A DNA stretch of 13,704 nt from DTU078 sp033808535 (GTDB lineage Bacteria > Bacillota > Clostridia > Oscillospirales > CAG-272), in contig JAPXNL010000048.1 in NCBI GenBank assembly GCA_033808535.1, forward strand, positions 1 through 13,704, read 5' to 3'. Shown in pieces: positions 1 to 6,219 of the stretch. Below the pieces are notes generated by a model that was given only the letters and a program-made list of their open reading frames with translations, was not told the origin of the DNA and did not search any database. Within the stretch, counting starts at the first letter, position 1. Each line of letters opens with the position of its first letter. A program made the translations under genes and the position numbers.

Positions 1-2
1 GT

Positions 3-632
3 GCAGGCGATTCCGACGCCATCAAGAGCCGCATCGCTCAGATCAAAGCTCAGATCGAGACAACCACTTCCGATTTCGACCGCGAGAAGCTCCAGGAGCG
101 TCTTGCAAAGCTTTCGGGCGGCGTAGCTGTCATTAAGGTCGGTGCCGCTACAGAGACCGAGATGAAGGAGAAGAAGCTCCGCATCGAAGACGCGCTCAAC
201 GCCACAAAGGCTGCCGTTGAAGAAGGCATTGTCGCCGGCGGCGGCGTTGCATACCTCAACATCATCGATTCCGTTTCCAAGCTTGTCGATACCGTTGAAG
301 GCGACGAAAAGACCGGCGTAAAGCTTGTTATCAGAGCGCTTGAAGAACCTGTCCGCCAGATTGCCGAAAACGCAGGATACGACGGATCCGTCGTCGTTGA
401 CAAGATTATCTCCTCCGGCAAGGTAGGTTACGGTTTCGACGCCGCGAAGGAAGTTTACACCGACATGATGAGCGCCGGTATCGTTGACCCGACCAAGGTC
501 ACACGTTCCGCACTGCAGAACGCCGCTTCTATCGCAGCCACCGTGCTGACCACCGAGGCTCTTGTTTCCGACATCAAAGAGGAAACTCCGGCAGCTGCAA
601 ATCCCAACGCTGGCATGGGCGGAATGTATTAA
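3..632 (+). CDS. groEL: Chaperonin GroEL (60 kDa), C-terminal part, cut by the window edge
   Basis: ATP-driven cytoplasmic folding chaperone; with GroES it encloses and refolds client proteins. The reading frame is open from base 3 and ends with TAA at 632, giving about 209 residues, roughly the last 40% of a usual 540-residue GroEL. The visible part covers the end of the apical and intermediate domains and the C-terminal equatorial domain. The family signature AAVEEGIVAGGG is present, and the Asp of EDALNATKAAVEEG (codon 189-191) matches the ATPase Asp398 of E. coli GroEL. The C-terminus is a short Gly/Met tail ending NAGMGGMY, reduced compared with the long GGM repeats of proteobacterial GroEL. 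A strong terminator follows directly, so this is the last gene of its transcript. The usual upstream groES and CIRCE element would lie outside the window. Identification is very secure. Confidence 0.97.
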   Translation, partial: AGDSDAIKSRIAQIKAQIETTTSDFDREKLQERLAKLSGGVAVIKVGAATETEMKEKKLRIEDALNATKAAVEEGIVAGGGVAYLNIIDSVSKLVDTVEGDEKTGVKLVIRALEEPVRQIAENAGYDGSVVVDKIISSGKVGYGFDAAKEVYTDMMSAGIVDPTKVTRSALQNAASIAATVLTTEALVSDIKEETPAAANPNAGMGGMY

Positions 633-655
633 TCCCTGATAAAGCAACGTGATAT

Positions 656-706
656 AAAGAAATCGTGTCCGTCGGCACATTCGCACGCCGGATACGATTT
701 CTTTTA
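656..706 (+). terminator. Rho-independent terminator of groEL
   Basis: A 16-bp stem pairs 656-671 with 689-704 with only one G-U wobble, around a 17-nt loop. The 3' arm ends in CTTT and runs into TTTTATT. It starts 24 nt after the groEL stop codon. It is unusually long for a terminator and leads straight into the -35 box of the next promoter. Confidence 0.88.
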
Positions 707-735
707 TTGACAAAAAATAATGCCGCAGATATAAT
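707..735 (+). promoter_or_regulatory. Sigma-A promoter for truB
   Basis: TTGACA at 707-712 and TATAAT at 730-735 are both perfect consensus with the ideal 17-nt spacer. The expected transcription start is near 742, giving a leader of about 42 nt before the truB ATG. The -35 box abuts the T-tail of the groEL terminator. Confidence 0.88.
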
Positions 736-783
736 ATGTTTTGTTGTCTGTGATAAAGCACGTTTAACTATGGAATCAGACTC

Positions 784-1701
784 ATGATAAATCAAACCGG
801 CGGAATACTTATACTCAACAAAAGCAAAGGAATCACCTCGCATGACGCGGTGAACCGGATCCGGCGCCTGTACGGGACAAAGCAGGTCGGACACACCGGA
901 ACGCTAGATCCGATGGCAACCGGCGTGCTTGTTATGCTCGTAGGCCGGGCGGTCAAATGCGCCGAGTTTTTTGACGGCTCGGGCGGAATCGTGGACTCCG
1001 GCAAATCATACCGCGCACTGCTGCGGCTCGGCATTGCCACCTACACCGGCGATATAACCGGCGTTGTGACGGAAAAATGCGACACATTGCCCGGTGAATC
1101 TGAAGTCATCGCCGCGGTCAATAGTTTTAAGGGCGACATTATGCAGGTCCCGCCCATGTACAGCGCGCTCAAGCGCGGAGGTGTCAAGCTTGCCGACCTG
1201 GCACGGCGCGGCATCACCGTCGTACGCGAGCCGCGTCCGGTGACAATACATGAAATAACAGCACGTCGCATAAATGACTCGGATTATGAGCTCGATGTGT
1301 CCTGTTCAAAAGGCACATATATCCGCGTGCTGTGCGAAGACATAGGCCGGATGCTCGGCTGCCACGGCACCATGGCGGCTTTGGAGCGCACCTCGGCACA
1401 TGGCTTTTCGATTAGCGACTCCGTGACGCTTGACACACTTGAAGAGCTTGACAGCGCCGGACGCGAAGCGCTGCTAAAGCCTGTAAACGTTATATTCGAG
1501 GGGCTGCCAAAGCTGACATTGCCGCCGTTTTTTGCGCGGCTGGCACGCTCCGGCTGCGAAATCTACCTGCACAAGATAGGCGTCACTCTCGAAGCCGGCG
1601 ATTATGCCACGCTGTGGGACGCAAACGGCATGTTCGCGGTTGGCTGCGTGGGCATTTATAATAACAAGCTTGCAATCAAGCCGGTGAAACAATTTACCTG
1701 A
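784..1701 (+). CDS. truB: tRNA pseudouridine(55) synthase TruB
   Basis: Cytoplasmic enzyme that isomerises U55 in the T-loop of tRNAs to pseudouridine. At 305 residues it has the usual family length. The catalytic motif GHTGTLDPMATGVL is intact, with the nucleophile Asp at residue 42. The substrate-binding segment KSYRALLRLGIATYTGD lies near residue 80, and the conserved SKGTYIRVLCEDIG block near residue 180. The C-terminal 70 residues match the TruB C-terminal/PUA-like region. The ATG at 784 is the only sensible start, since homology begins within the first ten residues (GGILILNKSKGITSHD); the ribosome site is weak (TGGA at 771). It has its own strong promoter and a terminator after it, so it appears monocistronic, unlike the common rbfA-truB-ribF arrangement. 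Confidence 0.96.
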   Translation: MINQTGGILILNKSKGITSHDAVNRIRRLYGTKQVGHTGTLDPMATGVLVMLVGRAVKCAEFFDGSGGIVDSGKSYRALLRLGIATYTGDITGVVTEKCDTLPGESEVIAAVNSFKGDIMQVPPMYSALKRGGVKLADLARRGITVVREPRPVTIHEITARRINDSDYELDVSCSKGTYIRVLCEDIGRMLGCHGTMAALERTSAHGFSISDSVTLDTLEELDSAGREALLKPVNVIFEGLPKLTLPPFFARLARSGCEIYLHKIGVTLEAGDYATLWDANGMFAVGCVGIYNNKLAIKPVKQFT

Positions 1702-1755
1702 ACAGGTTTTACCCTGCCAGCTAACCCAACAGGCTGTTTAACACAAATAAAAATT

Positions 1756-1799
1756 AAAAAAAGATTGCGCCGGAAGATGGTTTCATCCGGCGCATTTTT
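1756..1799. terminator. Bidirectional terminator between truB and the HEAT gene
   Basis: A perfect 9-bp stem, TGCGCCGGA (1766-1774) with TCCGGCGCA (1786-1794), has an 11-nt loop. On the plus strand it is followed by TTTTTC; on the minus strand the A-run at 1756-1762 gives a seven-T tail. It serves both convergent genes. Confidence 0.88.
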
Positions 1800-1815
1800 C
1801 TCACCGATTCAATTC

Positions 1816-2169
1816 CTATGCAATTTCATCCTTCGGTGCGGATTCGCTCAGGCTGACCGCAGCGGCAATTAACATCGACTTGATTTCCTCGTCGGTTTCC
1901 ACATCCGCGAAATGGCGCAGCTTTTCGATATCCGGATAGCTCGCCGCGACGGTCAGCGCTTTAGCCGCCATTTTACGAATTGCCGCATTTTCGCTCCGCA
2001 TCCGCCTGCTAAGCTCAGCGACAGCATCGGGGCTCTTAATGCTGCCGATTGCCTCGAAAACCGCCTCGACAACGCTTTCATCCTGATCGGTCTCGAAATA
2101 CTTGAGCAGCTTTTTCAGGTTCTTCTTCTTGCCAAGTTTCTGGACCTTCTCTATTTCGGATTTAGCCAT
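1816..2169 (-). CDS. Small HEAT-repeat protein
   Basis: A 117-residue cytoplasmic protein made almost entirely of short amphipathic helix pairs typical of HEAT/PBS-lyase-type repeats. Examples are ESVVEAVFEAIGSIKSPDAV (one full repeat) and AAIRKMAAKALTVAASYPDI, with the Asp/Ala pattern of HEAT_2 proteins. Such repeats are protein-binding scaffolds, and the sequence shows no catalytic residues, so no partner or process can be named. The N-terminus is very basic (KLGKKKNLKKLLKYF). I choose the ATG at 2169 because AAAGGG (2178-2183) lies 8 nt upstream; a GTG three codons earlier (2178) would overlap that site. The gene stands alone, with its own promoter and a shared terminator with truB. Homologues are often annotated only as HEAT-repeat domain-containing protein. 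Confidence 0.82.
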   Translation of the reverse strand: MAKSEIEKVQKLGKKKNLKKLLKYFETDQDESVVEAVFEAIGSIKSPDAVAELSRRMRSENAAIRKMAAKALTVAASYPDIEKLRHFADVETDEEIKSMLIAAAVSLSESAPKDEIA

Positions 2170-2196
2170 AACCGTCACCCTTTCATGTAATTTTCA

Positions 2197-2217
2197 GAAT
2201 ATTATATAATAATATTC
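2197..2217. repeat. Inverted repeat at the HEAT-gene transcription start
   Basis: GAATATTAT (2197-2205) and ATAATATTC (2209-2217) form perfect 9-bp arms around ATA. It begins about 2 nt after the predicted start, so it could be a DNA operator or a weak hairpin at the mRNA 5' end. The region is very AT-rich, which raises the chance of random palindromes. Confidence 0.45.
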
Positions 2218-2232
2218 CTATTATAATTATAA
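2218..2232. promoter_or_regulatory. Possible PerR/Fur-family box over the -10 of the HEAT gene
   Basis: The 15-mer at 2218-2232 matches the PerR consensus TTATAATNATTATAA at 12 of 14 fixed positions, and contains the perfect 12-bp palindrome TTATAATTATAA (2221-2232). It overlaps the -10 hexamer, a usual place for a repressor. Part of the match comes from the TATAAT box itself, so this is only a suggestion. Confidence 0.25.
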
Positions 2233-2254
2233 CTATAAAGGAAGAAAAATGCAA
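2226..2254 (-). promoter_or_regulatory. Promoter of the HEAT-repeat gene
   Basis: Read on the minus strand, TTGCAT (2249-2254) and a perfect TATAAT (2226-2231) are 17 nt apart. The -35 box is weak (3 of 6) and the -10 is consensus. The expected start is near 2219, leaving a leader of about 50 nt. A second TATAAT lies one turn downstream at 2220-2225. Confidence 0.6.
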
Positions 2255-2316
2255 TATCAAATACAGTTATTTTTTACAGATTATATCTTTTCCGCTCACA
2301 CATGACGTACATCAAC

Positions 2317-2358
2317 AATAAAACAGCCGGAGCGCACGGGCGCCCCGGCTGTTTTATT
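2317..2358 (-). terminator. Terminator of the CBM9-like surface protein gene
   Basis: The 14-bp arms at 2317-2330 and 2345-2358 pair perfectly, then continue through one A-C mismatch into a GCGC/GCGC stem with an ACGG loop. On the minus strand the 3' arm ends in TGTTTTATT. It lies 11 nt beyond the stop codon of the minus-strand gene at 2370. Confidence 0.85.
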
Positions 2359-2369
2359 ATATATATGTT

Positions 2370-3224
2370 TTAACGCTTTCTTTTTATCAGTACAAATGCA
2401 GTCGCGCAGGTTGCCAGCACCAGCGTTGAAACGATTAATGCGGTATCGCCTGTTGCGGGAGATTCTATTTCGATGTCGGAAGTATCCGTTGCCGGAGCTT
2501 CATCCGCGGGAGTTTCAGGCACCTCTACCGGAGCAAGCAGTGTAACCATGCCGTGATATTTGGAATCACGCCATCCCAGACAAGGTGCATATGCCCAGTT
2601 AACCAGACCGGTACGCGTTCCGTCGGTTGCGTCGTTGATCTGAATATCCATGCTCATTATATAACCCGGAGCCGGTTTGATATCAGCCCACGGGATAGCA
2701 TACTCGCTGTTGTATGTAGTATCGGAGGTCTGCTTCATAACGCCTTTGAAATCGTCCAGATTATTTATCTGGAAATCGCCGAACCCGCCGAACGAACCGT
2801 CGAGCAGTGTGCGGAACACGCCGGCGTATTCATAGCCGCCTATGACGTTGTTTTCACCTTCAAAGTCGCCGTCCAGGGTGAAGCACACATCGGCGCAGTC
2901 GTCGGTGTTCTCGCTGCCGCCGCCGGAGCTGATCACAACGCCATGCTTGTCAACCGTGATGAAGAAATACAGATAACTTTCGTCCCAAAGGACTCGGACG
3001 GTTCCGGTTGTCTTGGTCTCCGACGGAATAACCTGGTTGTCAACCAACAAGATATCCTGAACCTCGGTGGTAAGCCACACGTCATCAGGTTCGCCGTCAA
3101 TGACGGGTGTTCCGTATGCGGCAGTGATGGCGGCATCTGTTTCGCTACTGCGGGCTGATGCCGCAATATTCAACAGTGATGCTATAAATAACACGACAAG
3201 TATAGCCGGGATTATCCTGCGCAT
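2370..3224 (-). CDS. Secreted CBM9/DOMON-like sugar-binding surface protein with a sortase-like tail
   Basis: A 284-residue exported protein. Residues 1-24 form a signal peptide (MRRIIPAILVVLFIASLL, likely cut after ASA). Residues 35-235 resemble the carbohydrate-binding family 9 or DOMON-like beta-sandwich: the start GTPVIDGEPDDVW, the strand VRVLWDESYLYFFITVDK, and a Trp/Tyr-rich end (LVNWAYAPCLGW) are typical. An acidic, Pro/Thr-rich linker follows, then SPATGD at 255-260, a 20-residue hydrophobic helix and KRKR. This is the layout of a sortase substrate with a variant of LPXTG, as is common in clostridia, so wall anchoring is likely. The start is fixed by AGGAGG (3233-3238), 8 nt upstream of the ATG. 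No catalytic domain is seen. It is divergent from the SpoIID operon and has its own terminator. The fold is inferred from motif resemblance; the ligand is unknown. Confidence 0.78.
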   Translation of the reverse strand: MRRIIPAILVVLFIASLLNIAASARSSETDAAITAAYGTPVIDGEPDDVWLTTEVQDILLVDNQVIPSETKTTGTVRVLWDESYLYFFITVDKHGVVISSGGGSENTDDCADVCFTLDGDFEGENNVIGGYEYAGVFRTLLDGSFGGFGDFQINNLDDFKGVMKQTSDTTYNSEYAIPWADIKPAPGYIMSMDIQINDATDGTRTGLVNWAYAPCLGWRDSKYHGMVTLLAPVEVPETPADEAPATDTSDIEIESPATGDTALIVSTLVLATCATAFVLIKRKR

Positions 3225-3286
3225 CGTATAATCCTCCTAAGTATGCTTATTCATATTCATTCTAACTGTTTAACATGAATAGTTTT

Positions 3287-3325
3287 TGAATATTTCGTTG
3301 CTTATTTTTAAACGCAAAATATTCA
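3287..3325. repeat. AT-rich hairpin or operator upstream of the CBM9-like gene
   Basis: TGAATATTT (3287-3295) pairs with AAATATTCA (3317-3325), and an inner CGTT (3296-3299) pairs with AACG (3311-3314). A further AATATTC occurs at about 3337. It could be a binding site in the divergent promoter region or a leader hairpin; neither is proven. Confidence 0.35.
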
Positions 3326-3487
3326 GAGTATTTCCTAATATTCGGACTGCATTTATGTAACTAATACACAAAATTCGTATAATTTCGCCTCATCTTAACA
3401 CAGTGTCACAAATATCGTTATAATCCATCATGGCAATCAGATGAACAGGTAAAATTTTGAAGCATTGCATTTAATAATAATTTTATA

Positions 3488-3516
3488 TTGCGCTTTTATG
3501 GCGGGCATGTTATAAT
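3488..3516 (+). promoter_or_regulatory. Promoter of the SpoIID operon
   Basis: TATAAT (3511-3516) is perfect and preceded by TG at 3508-3509, giving an extended -10. TTGCGC at 3488-3493 is a weak -35 at 17-nt spacing. The expected start is near 3523, about 26 nt before the TTG start codon. It looks like a vegetative sigma-A promoter. Confidence 0.72.
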
Positions 3517-3536
3517 GAGTAGGAATTTATCCAAAC

Positions 3537-3540
3537 GGAG
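3537..3540 (+). promoter_or_regulatory. Ribosome site that selects a TTG start
   Basis: GGAG lies 8 nt before the TTG at 3549. No ATG or GTG exists nearby in frame ahead of the signal peptide, so this site decides the start. Confidence 0.7.
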
Positions 3541-3548
3541 TGTAGTCA

Positions 3549-4064
3549 TTGAACAGGTATAGTAAAGCGGTGCTTGCGGCAGCAGCAGCCGCACTGATTT
3601 TTACATCATATGCCGACAGTGCAGCCGAAAACACGGGCACTGTCGACACAAGTTCTGACCCTCTTGTCTCTCTGAGCTATGTAAACGACGTTTTAAAACC
3701 GCAGTTAACTGCTGAAATATTAAATCAGGTAAGCGAATTAATAAACAGCCAGACACCGGCGGCAGATTCACCCGGCGAATACGAGGTTGTGCACCTCACT
3801 GCCGGACAAACCCTGCTTGCCAAAGGAGCGCTTGAACTTGTGCTTCGCTCCGGCCAGGGCAATGCTGTTGTTTACCTGAAGGAGAATCTGTCGAACGGTG
3901 TCGGATTGTCTGACCTGACTGCAGGTTCGGAAATCACGAACGGCCAGGCGCTTCCGCGCAATCACTATATCATCGTTCCGCGCGCGGACGGCAGGGGCGT
4001 TACCATTACGTCCCCGGATGCTTATCTCATGGTCAGGGGTGAATATGAAATTGTCAGCCAGTAA
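3549..4064 (+). CDS. Small secreted protein of unknown function, partner of SpoIID homologue
   Basis: A 171-residue protein that I cannot assign to a named family. Residues 1-26 look like a signal peptide (basic MNRYSK, an Ala-rich core, then small residues), so it should be exported. The mature N-terminus carries DPLVSLSYVNDVLKPQL, likely helical. The C-terminal 95 residues are rich in Gly and Val and predicted beta: LTAGQTLLAKGALELVLRSG, GLSDLTAGSEI, NHYIIVPRADGRGV and AYLMVRGEYEIV. I recall clostridial hypothetical proteins with this pattern but know no established function. Translation starts at TTG, supported by GGAG and by the signal peptide beginning there. It is the first gene of an operon and overlaps the SpoIID homologue by 20 nt, so they are probably translated together. 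A structural or accessory role at the envelope or spore coat is a guess from context. Confidence 0.72.
   Translation: MNRYSKAVLAAAAAALIFTSYADSAAENTGTVDTSSDPLVSLSYVNDVLKPQLTAEILNQVSELINSQTPAADSPGEYEVVHLTAGQTLLAKGALELVLRSGQGNAVVYLKENLSNGVGLSDLTAGSEITNGQALPRNHYIIVPRADGRGVTITSPDAYLMVRGEYEIVSQ
4035..4041 (+). promoter_or_regulatory. Ribosome site that selects the SpoIID start at 4045
   Basis: AGGGGTG at 4035-4041 lies just upstream of the ATG at 4045, inside the end of the preceding gene. The ATG at 4018 has no such site, so 4045 is preferred. Confidence 0.65.
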
Positions 4065-6171
4065 ACGGGGCGAAGTTAAACCGAAAAAACAACGTGAGCC
4101 GCTTTCAAAAATCCTGGTGCGCGTGCTTGCGTTTATACTTGTTTTGCTGATGCTCTCCGGTTCGCTGTACTATGTGTTCTATTTTCTGATTCTGGGCGTA
4201 AACGCGCAGGAGTACAACCCTGACTTGATGATTCGTGTCGGTCTGATGTACGGAAGCGGAGTCACTGTCGGGTTTGAGACAACCGCAAAATACGGTTTTT
4301 CTCTGGGTTATGTGGACTCGCAAAACAGATACACAGCGCTCACACAGGTCTCAGACTCTGCGCTGTCGGTGACCTGCGATGCCAATTTAAACAACACGAA
4401 TCGCACATTTACCATAACCGACTCGCAATATCCTGCGGTGGGCGGATATCATCTTGAGGTATCCGGACAAAACCTGTATCAATATTACGACACCATCGCA
4501 GTGCTTATCTCCTCGAGCGGATACACTCCTTTCCCTGCTTACATAAACGGCGAGTTCCGGATCCGCGCTGGCAGCTTCGGTACCGAAAATCTGGCGCTTG
4601 CGGCGCTCCAGTCACTGCCTGAAAGCCTGATCCAAACTGTCGCGGGCATGTCGGGCAGCATTAAGGTTGTGTCGCCTTCATCCACTGCTGTCTCCGCCGT
4701 TAATCCCTACACAAACGCCATTGTGTTCGAGCTTGACAGCTCCGACCGCAGCGTGGGTTTGGGCATGGAAGCACTCCAGCTTCCGGGCGCCGAGCCTGCA
4801 TATATGATTACGCCTGCGAATAATAAATATGAAGGCGTGTTTGAATTCATGCGCAACTTTCCCGAATACAAAGACGGTGTTGCGCTGACAAACATCGTTA
4901 CACTCGAGCAGTATACGCTTGGCGTGGTGCCCTACGAAATCGGCCCGAACTGGCCGGCAGAGGCGCAAAAGGCTTTTGCGGTCGCGGTGCGCTCATTTGT
5001 CCTCTCACATCTTGGCAAACATAATAAATCATACGGTTTCGACGTTTGCAACGGCGTCGATTGTCAGGTTTTCCGCGGAGTCGGCGGTGCAAACGACAAT
5101 GTAAGGCAGGCGGTGGCAGCCACGGCCGGCCAAGTTCTGGTCTACAACGGCACGATTGCGAGAACATTTTTCTCATCCTCAACGGGCGGCACCACGGTCA
5201 GCGCCGCGGACGCATGGAGCAGCAACCCCGATGATTATCCTTACCTTGCGGCAAAACCCACTCCGTGGGAACACTACGCCGAACACAACTACGGCGAATG
5301 GAAAGCGGAGGTATCGCCGACAGAGCTTTGCAACGCGCTGCGTGCAAAGGGATATACGCTGCTGCGCGGCGCGATAGCGGATATAAAAATAAACTCCACC
5401 GGACAAAATTCAACATATGTTACCTCTATCACCTTTACCGATGTTTACGGAACACCCGTGACGATTACGAAGTCCGACACAATCCGCATTGCGCTGAGCG
5501 CTTATGTCCGCAGCGCCAATTTTCAGGTCGCACCGGCGGGTAAGGCCGTCGTGCTGACTGATTATTACTACCCCGACGCGGTTGGCGTGTTCGGTATATC
5601 AGGAAAATCCGCGATCTCCACTGCCCAGGCATACAGCAGCAGCCCGATGCCAAAACCTGCGGCGTTCGTGCTGCCGTCGGAATCAGAGCTTAATTTCTCG
5701 GGCGGCAGCGCGCTCAAAATTATCACATCGGCGGGCAGCGCCGCCGAATTTGCGGGCGAAAATCTCAGTGTTCTGACCTCCGCAGGACAGGGGCTGGCAG
5801 ATACCACCGACGGCTACATAACCGCGCAGACGTCCTCCGGCAGACGCAAGTTCATCTTGCCCGACGAAGCGGAGCTTGGCATAACGCCGCCCGGCGGCGA
5901 TAACGGCGGCAGCGGCAGCTATGACGGTCCGCAGTATCTCCCGAAGTTGTCCACGCTTGCGGTATCCTCATCGAACCGCTATGTAGTCGCAGAGGGAACC
6001 CCCGGAAATTTCGTATTTATCGGGCGCGGCTACGGCCATGGCGTTGGCATGAGCCAGTGGGGTGTGTATGACCTCGCAAGGCTTGGCTACAGCTACACCG
6101 ATATCCTCGACGCTTATTATACCGGTACATATATTGCCGACTATAGACTTATCCGGTCGTTTTCATACTAA
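4045..6171 (+). CDS. SpoIID/LytB-type peptidoglycan lytic transglycosylase homologue with a large insert
   Basis: A 708-residue membrane-anchored protein. The basic N-terminus and helix at about 27-51 make it a type II anchor with the rest outside. Residues about 166-191 (YINGEFRIRAGSFGTENLAL) resemble a SPOR peptidoglycan-binding motif. The SpoIID domain begins near 288: TLEQYTLGVVPYEIGPNWP, then AEAQKAFAVAVRSFVLSH. Glu298 in PYEI aligns with the catalytic Glu of SpoIID, which cleaves denuded glycan strands during engulfment. The family's closing motif GRGYGHGVGMSQWG is at 660-673. Between F493 and F656 about 150 residues separate parts that are normally close; this insert has repeated Ser-Ala-Gly-rich strands and a Gly/Pro linker (613-628). 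B. subtilis SpoIID is about 340 residues, so this is twice that. It may act in sporulation or in general wall remodelling; the vegetative-looking promoter favours neither with certainty. Confidence 0.85.
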   Translation: MKLSASKRGEVKPKKQREPLSKILVRVLAFILVLLMLSGSLYYVFYFLILGVNAQEYNPDLMIRVGLMYGSGVTVGFETTAKYGFSLGYVDSQNRYTALTQVSDSALSVTCDANLNNTNRTFTITDSQYPAVGGYHLEVSGQNLYQYYDTIAVLISSSGYTPFPAYINGEFRIRAGSFGTENLALAALQSLPESLIQTVAGMSGSIKVVSPSSTAVSAVNPYTNAIVFELDSSDRSVGLGMEALQLPGAEPAYMITPANNKYEGVFEFMRNFPEYKDGVALTNIVTLEQYTLGVVPYEIGPNWPAEAQKAFAVAVRSFVLSHLGKHNKSYGFDVCNGVDCQVFRGVGGANDNVRQAVAATAGQVLVYNGTIARTFFSSSTGGTTVSAADAWSSNPDDYPYLAAKPTPWEHYAEHNYGEWKAEVSPTELCNALRAKGYTLLRGAIADIKINSTGQNSTYVTSITFTDVYGTPVTITKSDTIRIALSAYVRSANFQVAPAGKAVVLTDYYYPDAVGVFGISGKSAISTAQAYSSSPMPKPAAFVLPSESELNFSGGSALKIITSAGSAAEFAGENLSVLTSAGQGLADTTDGYITAQTSSGRRKFILPDEAELGITPPGGDNGGSGSYDGPQYLPKLSTLAVSSSNRYVVAEGTPGNFVFIGRGYGHGVGMSQWGVYDLARLGYSYTDILDAYYTGTYIADYRLIRSFSY

Positions 6172-6205
6172 GCCTTTACACCGATAACGGCGCGATAAAG
6201 GCAAT

Positions 6206-6213
6206 AGGGAGGG
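6206..6213 (+). promoter_or_regulatory. Strong ribosome site that selects a TTG start
   Basis: AGGGAGGG at 6206-6213 lies 6 nt before TTG at 6220. The next in-frame ATG is 26 codons further in, inside conserved sequence, so TTG is the start. Confidence 0.75.
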
Positions 6214-6219
6214 ACATCC

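Larger units (their letters stand above)
637..760. repeat. Pair of short direct repeats flanking the groEL terminator and truB promoter
   Basis: The 10-mer TGATAAAGCA occurs at 637-646, just after the groEL stop, and again at 751-760, in the truB leader. Each is followed by (A)CGT. The copies are 114 bp apart and flank the terminator and promoter. It may be chance or the remnant of a small duplication; no function can be assigned. Confidence 0.3.
3225..3548. other. AT-rich divergent intergenic region (324 bp)
   Basis: It lies between the CBM9-like gene (minus) and the SpoIID operon (plus). It holds the AGGAGG ribosome site of the minus gene, an AT-rich hairpin (3287-3325), and the extended -10 promoter and ribosome site of the plus operon. 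For the minus gene the best promoter I can see is TTGCGT with a 17-nt spacer to AATATT, which is poor. No RNA gene or convincing small ORF is visible. Confidence 0.6.

Noticed and set aside
3480..3520. Sporulation sigma-E promoter for the SpoIID operon
   Set aside because: No good sigma-E -10 (CATACA-type) at the right spacing; the extended TATAAT fits sigma-A better.
4018..4044. Longer start of the SpoIID homologue at 4018
   Set aside because: No ribosome site lies before 4018, while AGGGGTG precedes 4045 and the basic segment plus membrane helix begins there.
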